NCBI GenBank assembly: GCA_029263115.1
Contig: JAJCYC010000230.1
Coordinates: forward strand, 1-64,000
Source of the DNA: Pseudonocardia sp.
GTDB taxonomy: Bacteria; Actinomycetota; Actinomycetes; Mycobacteriales; Pseudonocardiaceae
Length of the DNA stretch: 64,000 nt
Direction of reading: 5' to 3'
Both the position numbers and the translations under genes were made by a program. A model generated the notes under the pieces. It had not been told where the DNA came from, searched no databases, and saw only the letters and a list, made by a program, of their open reading frames with translations. Shown piece after piece: positions 1 to 8,644 of this stretch (position 1 is the first letter of the stretch; the number at the start of each line of letters is the position of its first letter).

Positions 1-102
1 ATAGAGTGCTGGTACAACCCCAACCGGCGCCATTCCAGCATCGGAATGCTCTCCCCGGTGGACTACGAAGCAGCCCACACCGAGCCCGACCAAGATCACT
101 GA
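1..102 (+). pseudogene. C-terminal tail of IS3-family transposase (OrfB), cut by window start
   Basis: Frame 1 reads IECWYNPNRRHSSIGMLSPVDYEAAHTEPDQDH*, the typical IS3/IS150 OrfB C-terminus. Confidence 0.85.
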
Positions 103-210
103 CCCCACACCGTCAGTGTCCGGCTCCGGGGGTCAAGCTCAACTCGTGTTGAAGGAGTTTGTTGACGTGGTCGCCGTGTTGCCTTTGGGTGGTCGTCGTC
201 AACGCCACGG

Positions 211-453
211 ATGAACACGGTTCAGCAGCGCCCGCCGCGCACCGTCCCATCCATGAGGCGCAACGACCCGGTCGGTTCACAGCCTGATGGCGGAACTTCG
301 GACGACGCACTGGATCGCGATAGCGTGGTCGAGAACCGTGTCGGCCTGCGAGTGGTGCTCCCGCCGGAACTGCCTCACCTCAAGCCGGCCGCGGCCAACG
401 CCCTGCTCGAGTTGCTCGTCGGTCTGAGGGAGCGACTCGACCGAACGGAGTGA
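211..453 (+). CDS. Small hypothetical protein upstream of serine recombinase
   Basis: 80-aa ORF ending just before the recombinase GTG start; sequence ...VVLPPELPHLKPAAANALLELLVGLRERL. Confidence 0.5.
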   Translation: MNTVQQRPPRTVPSMRRNDPVGSQPDGGTSDDALDRDSVVENRVGLRVVLPPELPHLKPAAANALLELLVGLRERLDRTE

Positions 454-457
454 TTCG

Positions 458-2515
458 GTGTCGATCAGATTCGCCTTCTACGGACGGGTGTCCACTGAGG
501 ACAACCAGGATCCGGCGGCATCTCGCAACTGGCAGCTTGCCCGCTCCCGCGCGCTGATCGACAAGCATGGGTGCGTCGTCGAGGAGTACTTCGACATCGG
601 CCAGTCCCGTTCCATCCCGTGGAAGCGACGCCCTGCCGCGTCGCAGCTGTTGGACGCGATCCGTGACGGGGCGGAGTTCGAGGCCGTCGTCATTGGGGAG
701 CCGCAGCGAGCCTTCTACGGCAACCAGTACGGGCTCACATTTCCGGTGTTCGTGCACTACGGAATCGGGCTGTGGGTGCCCGAGGTCGGTGGGGCGATCG
801 ATCCCGACGCCGAGGCGCACGACCTGATCATGTCCGTGTTCGGTGGCATGTCGAAGGGGGAGCGGAACCGGATCAAGATCCGGGTCCGGACGGCGATGGC
901 CGCCCAGGCCCATGTCGAGGGCCGGTTCCTCGGCGGAAGACCGCCCTACGGCTACCGGCTGGCAGATGCCGGACCGCATCCGAACCCGGCCAAGGCCGCC
1001 GACGGCCGGCGGCTCCGCGTCCTCGAGCCGGACCCGGCGGCTGGGCCGGTCGTCAAACGGATCTTCGCCGAATACCTCGACGGCCTCGGGATCTTCACGA
1101 TTGCCGAAGGTCTAACCAGGGACGGAATCCCCTGCCCGTCCGCGCACGACCCCGCGCGCAACCGGCACCGCTCGGGCGCCGCCTGGTCGAAGGGGGCGAT
1201 CCGGGTGATTCTCGGCAACGCGCGCTACACCGGTCGCCAGGTCTGGAACAAGCAGCGCAAGGACGAGGTGCTCATCGACGTGGATGACGTCGCACTCGGC
1301 CACGAGCCCCGGCTTCGGTGGAACGACCGGGACGCGTGGGTGTGGTCCTCGGGCGTCGTGCACGAGCCGCTGATCGGTGTCGACGACTTCCAGAACGCGC
1401 AGGACATGCTCGCCGGAGGCGGGCGCGCCAAGTCTCGGACGCGCGAACGGCTCCGGCGGCCCTACGTCCTTCGGGGTCTCGTGCACTGTGGGGTCTGCGA
1501 GCGTCGGATGCAGGGACAGTGGAATCACAACCGGCCCTACTACCGCTGTCGCTATCCACGTGAGTACGCCCTGGCGAACACCGTGGAACACCCAGGAAAC
1601 GTCTATGTCGCGGAGGACGACGTCCTGCCCGCGCTGGACGGATGGCTGGCCGGGCTCTTCGAGCCTGAGCAGATCGAGCGGACGGTGGCGGCGATGGTGC
1701 GCTCCCAGCCCGATGCGAGGTCAGACCCCGCCGCCAACGTCGCCGCACGAGTTGCCGCCGAGTGCGACGCGAAGCTCGCCCGATACCGCGCCGCGCTGGA
1801 AGCCGGTACCGATCCTGCGCTGGTCGCGATCTGGACCGCCGAGGTGCAGGCGCACCGGGCGGCCGCGCTCGCACGAGTTCGTATCCGCACCCGAACCCAG
1901 CACGGCCCGATGGACGAAGCTGACATCCACCAGCTGGTTGAAGCGCTGGGTGATGTGCGCGCCGTCCTCGGCCGAGCCTCTACTGACGACCGTGCAGCTG
2001 TCTACCGCCAGCTCGGCCTGCGATTGACGTACGCACCTGAACTCCGCACGGTGCGCGCCGCGATCGAGATCAGCGCGCACTCGTGGGGTTATGGTCTGTG
2101 TCCGAGGGGGGACTTGAACCCCCACGCGTTGCACCCCTGCGTACGGCAGGGGTTCATGCGGCTGACGATAGCGAAGTCGAGCGGATCCGTCATCGGATCG
2201 TCAAGTTGTTGTTCGACCTCTTCGTCCCGAAGCAATCGGAGCGCCTCGTTGACCAGCACGAAGTCGCAGGATTTGTGGGGGAGTATTGCCGACCGTCATC
2301 GTCCACATGCGGATGCCGTTGTACTGGCGGTTACTCACGAAGTTGATCACCCGGCCGCGAGGCGAACTCAACTTGCCTTGTACGCACCGTGCCGCCATGG
2401 CTGCTCGGCCACGCGAGAACTGCCTCGGCGTGACCCCAACGGGTGCTGCCAAGTGGTCGTAGCGTATTGCTTCGGGTTCATCGCGTTGCTGATGAGTCGG
2501 GAAGATCGTACGTGA
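458..2515 (+). CDS. Large serine recombinase / site-specific integrase
   Basis: N-terminal resolvase motif YGRVSTEDNQ, GMSKGERNRIKIRVRTAM, recombinase domain, zinc-ribbon segment (HCGVCERRMQG...YRCRYP); C-terminus reads through a tRNA-like att sequence. Confidence 0.9.
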   Translation: MSIRFAFYGRVSTEDNQDPAASRNWQLARSRALIDKHGCVVEEYFDIGQSRSIPWKRRPAASQLLDAIRDGAEFEAVVIGEPQRAFYGNQYGLTFPVFVHYGIGLWVPEVGGAIDPDAEAHDLIMSVFGGMSKGERNRIKIRVRTAMAAQAHVEGRFLGGRPPYGYRLADAGPHPNPAKAADGRRLRVLEPDPAAGPVVKRIFAEYLDGLGIFTIAEGLTRDGIPCPSAHDPARNRHRSGAAWSKGAIRVILGNARYTGRQVWNKQRKDEVLIDVDDVALGHEPRLRWNDRDAWVWSSGVVHEPLIGVDDFQNAQDMLAGGGRAKSRTRERLRRPYVLRGLVHCGVCERRMQGQWNHNRPYYRCRYPREYALANTVEHPGNVYVAEDDVLPALDGWLAGLFEPEQIERTVAAMVRSQPDARSDPAANVAARVAAECDAKLARYRAALEAGTDPALVAIWTAEVQAHRAAALARVRIRTRTQHGPMDEADIHQLVEALGDVRAVLGRASTDDRAAVYRQLGLRLTYAPELRTVRAAIEISAHSWGYGLCPRGDLNPHALHPCVRQGFMRLTIAKSSGSVIGSSSCCSTSSSRSNRSASLTSTKSQDLWGSIADRHRPHADAVVLAVTHEVDHPAARRTQLALYAPCRHGCSATRELPRRDPNGCCQVVVAYCFGFIALLMSREDRT
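2099..2126 (-). other. tRNA 3'-end-like sequence (T-arm plus acceptor 3' strand, probably tRNA-Leu type), candidate att core
   Basis: Minus strand CGTGGGGGTTCAAGTCCCCCCTCGGACA; no recognisable D-arm or 5' half adjacent; located at the 3' end of the integrase. Confidence 0.6.
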
Positions 2516-2628
2516 GCAGTCCAAGCTGGCGGTCTCGAGCACGCGCCGACCGCTACATATGACAAGGTGTCGAGGGCGCGAGGCTCGGCGGGGGAGTCCC
2601 AGCGGTTGGTCTGTATCAACCCGGCAGG

Positions 2629-5600
2629 ATGTCGCTGGTGACCGGCATAACGTCCGATAGCTCAGCGGAGGCGAAAGAGCCCGATCGGCTGGAAGTTGCC
2701 CTTGCTGCGGTGATGACGGCTCGTCCGTCTCAACCGGTCGCACCACCGCTCGCGGCGCCTGGGCGGCTCCCGTTCGGTCAGCTCTCGCCTCCGGTGTTCG
2801 AGAGGCTGGTCGCTGAGGTCGTCCTGTACGTGGACGGGCTGGGCCGGGTGCGGATCTATGGCCGGTCGGGCCAGGGACAGGAGGGGCTCGACCTCCTCGG
2901 CGGTCCGGTCGGGGCACGGTCGGTATACCAGGTGCGCCGGATCAAGCGATTGACCGCCAGCCGCCTGCGGACCGCTGTCGAGGATTACGCGGGAGCGCCG
3001 GCGAAGGCCGGCCGTCGCCCTGAACGGCGCTTTGACGCGTCGAGATTCGTCCTCGCGGTGGCGTGCGATGTCGACGAGGACGACACCGCTGTCGAGCAGG
3101 AACTGGATCTGCTGCAGCAGGAGTACGCCGGAGATCTGGAGATAGTGCTCTACGACGGCGGCGAGCTGTCGCGCCGGCTCCGGGACCGGGGATCGCTCGT
3201 GGCCGGGATCTTCGGGCGGGCGTGGGCTGAGGCGTTCTGCGGGTGGACACCGGTGATTGCTCCGATCGAGCCGGAGGCCCGGCTGCTGCTCAACGACCCG
3301 GTGACGATCCTCGGCTTCGGGAACGTGCTACGGCAGGCCGATGAGCAGCGCGAGCAGCATCCGCTGGCTGCCGCGACGGTCTATCACAGCGTGGCGGATG
3401 TCCTCGACGAGGCTGGCATGCCGAGCTCCGCCGACCCCGTCCGCCGCCGGCACTGCGCCGCGCTGGAGGCCGGCGGCCAGGTCAACGACGCACTCCGGTC
3501 CGGGATGACGTTCCTGCTGCGCCGCTACGACCACGACGTCGACGACACGGAGATCGGCGTGGTGGTCCAGCGTCTGGCCGAGCAGGCCGGCGACGCTGAT
3601 CGTGCAGCAGGGCTAGTCGCGGGTTACCTCTCGCCGTCGATGGCGACGCCCAACGTTGCACCCGAGCAGGTCCTGACGGCCATCGACGTGCTGATCGGCT
3701 CGGGGCACGAGTTCGCCCTGCCGCTCGCAGTCCGGGTCGCCGAGCGCGTGATCGCCCAGGACCATGACGAGATCGACACCCAGGCGCTGCAAGGGCTCCT
3801 GGGCGGCCTCTTCGATCTTCGGGCCGACGACGCGACGCGGGTCCGCCTGCAGTGCGCGCATGCCGATCTCGCGGTGCGCAATGGCGCCGACCCTGCCGAG
3901 GCGTTCTCGACCGTGCTCGCGGCGTCCCGCGCAGCCCGCTTCGCCGAAGGCCCCGCCGCGCTCGCGCAACGCCGTGCTGCACACGCCCTGGCAGGATGCG
4001 ACCGAACCGGCGAAGCGCGCGATCTGTACGCGGCGTCGGTCGTCTTCTCCAGCCACGCCGGGTTGGGCGGCGACACCCGTGATGCCCTGCGCTCGATCAC
4101 CTACCTCGCCACACCTTTCACCGACGCCTCGGACTGGGCCGAGAGGGCCCGCGACGTCAGCACCCGCGACCGGCTGCTCCCGGGATCGGACCAGGCTGCA
4201 ATGGCCACCCTGGAGCACCTGGTCGAGGACAAGATCCCGCAGGCACTGCGACGAGCGTGGCAGTGGGTCAGGCACGAGCGGGTGGCGGGCGCCCTCGCCG
4301 ACGAAGTGGTGGCGCGCCGCAGGCTCGGTGCGATTCTGGAGCGTGCAGAGGAGCATGGCGCGGCTGTCGAGGAGTTCGTCCGAGCCGGACACCGGGCGGG
4401 GGCCGCCCGAGCCGCCGCCGCGTCGCCCACTGACGTCACGGTCGTCCGCTTCCTGACTGATCACAATCCGGACGCGGTCCGCTCCGCGGCTGCCGCTGTC
4501 ATCGCCGCCCAGGCCGACCTGGTCCCGGACGAGGCCGTCGACGATCTCGTCGCACGGCTACTGTATGTCGTCGAGGAGGGGCCGCCGGTCACCTTCGCCG
4601 GGCCGGTCCGGGTGCAGTACGCGCTGCGTGCTCTCGCCGCGCTGGGTTCCCGATTGACAGCGGAGCACGCCGACCGGCTGATCAGGCACCTCCAGCCGGT
4701 CGTCCCACGGGAGGCGAACCGTTACCGCTTCACCGACGACGAGATGGTCAGCGCGCTCGCCGTCTTGACCCGCCGTACTGACCTGCGGAGTCGCGTGCTT
4801 GCAGGTCAACTGCTCGTCGATGCCGCCACACTCTTCCAGGTCCAGCGGGCCACGACCGCGTTGCAGCGCCTTCCCCGGCAGGACGAGCTCGTCGGTCCGC
4901 TGGCCGCCGCGGTGGAAGAGGGCAATGCTGATGCGGCCGAGGTGCTCGCCACATGGGACGTGTGGGTCGACCCGATGGGGGCGCCCTTGCGGGCGGCGGC
5001 GGACAGGCTACTTGCGGTGCCGGTCGGCCGACCCCGCGACAGCTACGGCGAGGGACACGTCGGAGAGCACGTCGGGCTGCTGCTCGCCGCGGCACTCGGC
5101 AGACCCGGTGCCGGCGGCGACGCGGAGCTCGCCGAACTGCGCGATGCAATCTTCGACCACCTGCTCGCCTGGGCCGGCGATCGTCACGACATCGCCGTCA
5201 GTCGACGCAGTGCGGTTCGAGGTCTCCTCTCCCTCGCCGACCGCCTGTCACCGGAACACCGGGGCCGCGCGTGCGCGGCTCTGCTCGGCGAGTACGACAC
5301 ACCGTTGCGCCATCCCGGTGATGTGATGGAGCGCGAATCGATGAGGCCGCTGAGCACCTTCCGGATGAACACCCGGGGCTGGCTGTTCCCGCTGCTCTGC
5401 CTCCGCGTGGCCGCCACCTTGGCAGCGACCCGGGCCGAGATCGAGGCGGTCCGCACGCGCCTTGCACTCGCCATCCAGCGCGTCGGCGACGACCCTGACG
5501 CAACGGACCTCATCGGACGGGCGGTGATCGCCAGGCAGGACGACCCGCCGCTGCCGGTCGGGCACCTTGCCGCGCATCCGGGGGCGCCAGTGCGGCGGGC

Positions 5601-5826
5601 CGCGGCCTTGTGTTGGGCCGCAGATCCGGATCGACGGACCGCAACGGTGTACAGCCTCGCCGCCGACCCGGATATGCTGGTCCGCCAGCACACGGCATGG
5701 ATCGTGTTCGACTTGCTCGGTGACCAGGATGACAGCGATCCGAAGCTCGCGGCCATCCTCTCGGGGCTGGCTGCGGACCGCAGCCTCCTCGTCCGGATGA
5801 GTGCCACCGGGGCGGACCGCCGCTGA
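2629..5826 (+). CDS. Large protein with Mrr-like/PD-(D/E)xK nuclease-like N-terminus and long alpha-helical (HEAT/TPR-like) body
   Basis: FERLVAEVV...YGRSGQGQEGLDLLG...SVYQVRRIKRLTASRLRTAVEDYA resembles E...GxD...QxK nuclease cores; remainder is Ala/Leu-rich helical repeats; no Walker motifs seen. Confidence 0.6.
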   Translation: MSLVTGITSDSSAEAKEPDRLEVALAAVMTARPSQPVAPPLAAPGRLPFGQLSPPVFERLVAEVVLYVDGLGRVRIYGRSGQGQEGLDLLGGPVGARSVYQVRRIKRLTASRLRTAVEDYAGAPAKAGRRPERRFDASRFVLAVACDVDEDDTAVEQELDLLQQEYAGDLEIVLYDGGELSRRLRDRGSLVAGIFGRAWAEAFCGWTPVIAPIEPEARLLLNDPVTILGFGNVLRQADEQREQHPLAAATVYHSVADVLDEAGMPSSADPVRRRHCAALEAGGQVNDALRSGMTFLLRRYDHDVDDTEIGVVVQRLAEQAGDADRAAGLVAGYLSPSMATPNVAPEQVLTAIDVLIGSGHEFALPLAVRVAERVIAQDHDEIDTQALQGLLGGLFDLRADDATRVRLQCAHADLAVRNGADPAEAFSTVLAASRAARFAEGPAALAQRRAAHALAGCDRTGEARDLYAASVVFSSHAGLGGDTRDALRSITYLATPFTDASDWAERARDVSTRDRLLPGSDQAAMATLEHLVEDKIPQALRRAWQWVRHERVAGALADEVVARRRLGAILERAEEHGAAVEEFVRAGHRAGAARAAAASPTDVTVVRFLTDHNPDAVRSAAAAVIAAQADLVPDEAVDDLVARLLYVVEEGPPVTFAGPVRVQYALRALAALGSRLTAEHADRLIRHLQPVVPREANRYRFTDDEMVSALAVLTRRTDLRSRVLAGQLLVDAATLFQVQRATTALQRLPRQDELVGPLAAAVEEGNADAAEVLATWDVWVDPMGAPLRAAADRLLAVPVGRPRDSYGEGHVGEHVGLLLAAALGRPGAGGDAELAELRDAIFDHLLAWAGDRHDIAVSRRSAVRGLLSLADRLSPEHRGRACAALLGEYDTPLRHPGDVMERESMRPLSTFRMNTRGWLFPLLCLRVAATLAATRAEIEAVRTRLALAIQRVGDDPDATDLIGRAVIARQDDPPLPVGHLAAHPGAPVRRAAALCWAADPDRRTATVYSLAADPDMLVRQHTAWIVFDLLGDQDDSDPKLAAILSGLAADRSLLVRMSATGADRR

Positions 5827-6152
5827 AGGCGCCGCGCCAGCGTATCGCCTGGCCAACCCCGTCGGCATACGAGCAGCGTCGCCTCCCGCGTCACCGCAGG
5901 ACCCACGGCGTACCGGTCTCGCCGGCCGGCGGCGACGCTGCCGCCGCTCCAAGGTGTCCGGACAAGCGTGACGATCCGCAGACGACTCGGAAGTGTCATG
6001 GTTCCGGCAATGCTTCGGCGCGCGGGGATAGCCTCCTGGAACCGCTTGCGTCACGGGGCTCCATATCGCTTGATCCTGACCTGCGAATCTCCAGATAGAT
6101 CTTGTATTCGGGCGTTCCAACCACTACGTCGGTTGGGTGCGTTGCGGTGCAG

Positions 6153-7061
6153 CTACCGATCAATGCCGGCGTGGGGTGAATGGTCGGCGCTGGCCGGTGC
6201 AGGTGTGGGTGGGCAGCAGTCGGAGTCAGCGGCGGTCGCCGGTCGGCGGTGGACGAGCAAGATTGCGGCCGCGGTGAGGAGCGCGAGGGCGGTGGCGGTG
6301 AGCGCGACGGCGGCCAGATTGGTGCTGATCCAGGTCGCGACCTGTGCGGAGAGCGCGGCGACGCCGCCGTCGGAGGGCCGATCGGCGCCCAGCAGCGGGG
6401 GCAGCCAGTAGTAGAGGAGGTAGCCACCGGACAGGGCGAGCAGCGCGCCGGCGATGCGCCCGGCGTAGGGGGCGATCCCGCGCATGGTGCGGGCGAGGGC
6501 GGTGCTGGCGGCGGCGGCGAGCAGCGCGAGGGTGATCAACAGCAACGCGGACCCGGCGGCGTAGGCGGCGAACACGGCGAGCACCCCGATCCAGGTGGTC
6601 GCTGCGGCCTGGGTGACCACGGCGAGCAGCACGGCGAGGGTGCAGGAGGCCGACGCGATCGCGTAGCCGGCGCCGAACCCGATGAGCCCGCGGGTGCTGG
6701 TGACCTGGCGGGTGTCGGGTTGGCGGCTGCCGATGCGCAGGGTGGGGTGCCAGCCGGCGAGCATCGCGATCCCGACCAGGGCGAGCACGCCGCCGAGCGC
6801 GGCGGCGAGCCAGGGGACCAGGGTGATAACCGAGCGGACCCCGATGGTGAGCAGCAACCCGATGACGGTGAAGGTGGCGGTGAACCCGGCGGTCAGGGCC
6901 AGGCCGGCGCGGAGCCCACCGGCGAGGCGCTCGACCAGGCCGGTTCCCCGGGTGTTGCTGGTGGTGGTGGCGGTGAGGACGGCGGGGAGCAGCCCGAACC
7001 CGCAGGGGTTGACCGGGGCGAGGAGCCCGGCGCCGAAGGCCAGCACGAGAAGTGCGGTCAC
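6153..7061 (-). CDS. CcdA/DsbD-type transmembrane thiol-reductant transporter
   Basis: MTALLVLAFGAGLLAPVNPCGFGLLPA motif and multiple TM segments. Confidence 0.8.
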   Translation of the reverse strand: MTALLVLAFGAGLLAPVNPCGFGLLPAVLTATTTSNTRGTGLVERLAGGLRAGLALTAGFTATFTVIGLLLTIGVRSVITLVPWLAAALGGVLALVGIAMLAGWHPTLRIGSRQPDTRQVTSTRGLIGFGAGYAIASASCTLAVLLAVVTQAAATTWIGVLAVFAAYAAGSALLLITLALLAAAASTALARTMRGIAPYAGRIAGALLALSGGYLLYYWLPPLLGADRPSDGGVAALSAQVATWISTNLAAVALTATALALLTAAAILLVHRRPATAADSDCCPPTPAPASADHSPHAGIDR

Positions 7062-7609
7062 CGGGCGCCGGCCTCGGTGAGCGCGGTCTCGATCTGGTCC
7101 GTGGTGGGCTTGTAGCCGCGGAAGACCTCGGTGCCGGTGGCGTCGAGGACGACGGCGACACCGATCTGGCTGATCTGGTAGCCGCTCAGCAGCCGGCCGT
7201 CGGTGTCGATGGCGTAGGCCAGGTCGGTGGCCTGGTTGGTGTCGAGGAAGCCGCGGATGTCCTCGGCGGTCTCGTTCGGGTCGAGGTCCACGGCGGCGAA
7301 GTTCGCGCCCGGGGTGGTCTGCTGGAGCTGGGCCAGGGCCTGGGCCTCGGGTCCGCAGGTGCCGCAGTTGACGGTGAAGAAGTACACGACGCTGGGTTTC
7401 CCGCCGGGCACGTCGACCTGTTGCCCGGACAGCGTGGTGGCGGTGAACTCCACCCCGGTATTCGAGTCCGCGGTCGGGGTCGGGGCGGGGGCGAGCGCGG
7501 TGTAGGCCACGGCGAGCACGGCGATCACCGCCAAGCCGATCCCGGCCAGCAGCGGCCAGCGACGCTTCGGGGGCCGGGGGGATCGCGGACGGGTGGTGGA
7601 CTCAGACAC
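7058..7609 (-). CDS. TlpA-like membrane-anchored thioredoxin-fold protein
   Basis: N-terminal TM; VVYFFTVNCGTCGPEAQAL redox motif; overlaps downstream ccdA-like gene by 4 nt. Confidence 0.75.
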   Translation of the reverse strand: MSESTTRPRSPRPPKRRWPLLAGIGLAVIAVLAVAYTALAPAPTPTADSNTGVEFTATTLSGQQVDVPGGKPSVVYFFTVNCGTCGPEAQALAQLQQTTPGANFAAVDLDPNETAEDIRGFLDTNQATDLAYAIDTDGRLLSGYQISQIGVAVVLDATGTEVFRGYKPTTDQIETALTEAGAR

Positions 7610-7728
7610 CTGAATGCTCCGGACGGTCGGTGATGTGAGGGGTTCGGGGACGGTTCGGCGGCCGGGTGGGCGCGGGTGGCACCACGTCCGGTTGGCGACG
7701 GTTGAGGGCGGTAGGAGACGTGCTGGTC

Positions 7729-8031
7729 TCAGCGTGTGCGGGCGGCGGGCGCGGGGGGCGACTGGCCGGCGCCGGGTGCGGGTGGGCAGCAGAGCTCACC
7801 GTCGGCGCCACCCGAGGTGCTGGCGCGGTGGCGCAGCCGCAGGCCCACGGCACCGAGGGTGAGCAGTACCGCGGCTGCGATCAGCCAGGGGTTGAGCAGC
7901 CAGGACCCGAGCACGCCCAGCGCGCCGGCGGCGAGCAGGGCGGGCCCGGCGCAGCACAGCACCGCCAGCCCGCCGATCGCGGCGATACCGAGGGAGTCGC
8001 GCATCGAGTGGGGGGTGGGATCGGCGGACAT
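7729..8031 (-). CDS. Small MerT/MerF-like membrane mercury transport protein
   Basis: IGGLAVLCCAGPALLAAGALGVLGSWLL with vicinal Cys in TM1 and C-terminal CC; next to ArsR and merA. Confidence 0.6.
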   Translation of the reverse strand: MSADPTPHSMRDSLGIAAIGGLAVLCCAGPALLAAGALGVLGSWLLNPWLIAAAVLLTLGAVGLRLRHRASTSGGADGELCCPPAPGAGQSPPAPAARTR

Positions 8032-8053
8032 GGCGGGGAGGGTTTCTTTCCGG

Positions 8054-8449
8054 TCAGGTGCGGGGTGTGATGCGCTCGCAGGCGGCCAGCGCGACGCAGT
8101 TGTCCGCGGCCAGGGACCGGGCCAGCACGACCAGGTCGGCCACCCGCGGGTCGACCACCCGGTAGTGGGTGTAGCGGCCGTCGCGCCGCGCCGCGACGTA
8201 GCCGCAGTCGGCCAGGCACGCCAGATGGACCGACACCCGGCCCTGGGACAGCCCGACGTGGGTGACGCATTCGCTGACGGTGTGCTCGCCGGCGAGCAGG
8301 AACTCCAGCAGCCGCAGCCGGGTCGGATCGCCCAGCGCGCGGAAGAACTTCGCGACCATCCCCACCTGTTCGCCGCCCTCCCCGAGCAACGGCGACACCG
8401 CAGCGGTCGGTGTGTCCGGCCGGGCGGTCGTGCCCGAGCTACCAGCCAT
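8054..8449 (-). CDS. ArsR/SmtB-family metalloregulator of the mer module
   Basis: FFRALGDPTRLRLLEFLLAGEHTVSECVTHVGLSQGRVSVHLACLADCGYV winged-helix; divergent from merA. Confidence 0.85.
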   Translation of the reverse strand: MAGSSGTTARPDTPTAAVSPLLGEGGEQVGMVAKFFRALGDPTRLRLLEFLLAGEHTVSECVTHVGLSQGRVSVHLACLADCGYVAARRDGRYTHYRVVDPRVADLVVLARSLAADNCVALAACERITPRT

Positions 8450-8483
8450 GTGTCGGTCCTCCACGTAGATGCATCCGCTTTGA

Positions 8484-8510
8484 CGAATGCCGGACGCTAA
8501 CATACATTCG
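8484..8510. promoter_or_regulatory. Candidate operator between arsR and merA
   Basis: CGAATG-n15-CATTCG inverted repeat in the divergent intergenic region. Confidence 0.35.
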
Positions 8511-8644
8511 GGAAAACGGATTGGATGGTTCGGGGTGGGGTACCCGGCATGGCAGCAGCCCGGCGACCACCCGCGACTCCCCGTCCGCCGACCGCCTGGG
8601 CACCACCGCACGGGCCCCACCGCACGAACTGCAGGAGGTCCCAC

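Noticed and set aside
2099-2180. Complete tRNA gene
   Set aside because: Only T-arm and acceptor 3' strand are recognisable; no D-arm, anticodon arm or matching 5' acceptor could be found.
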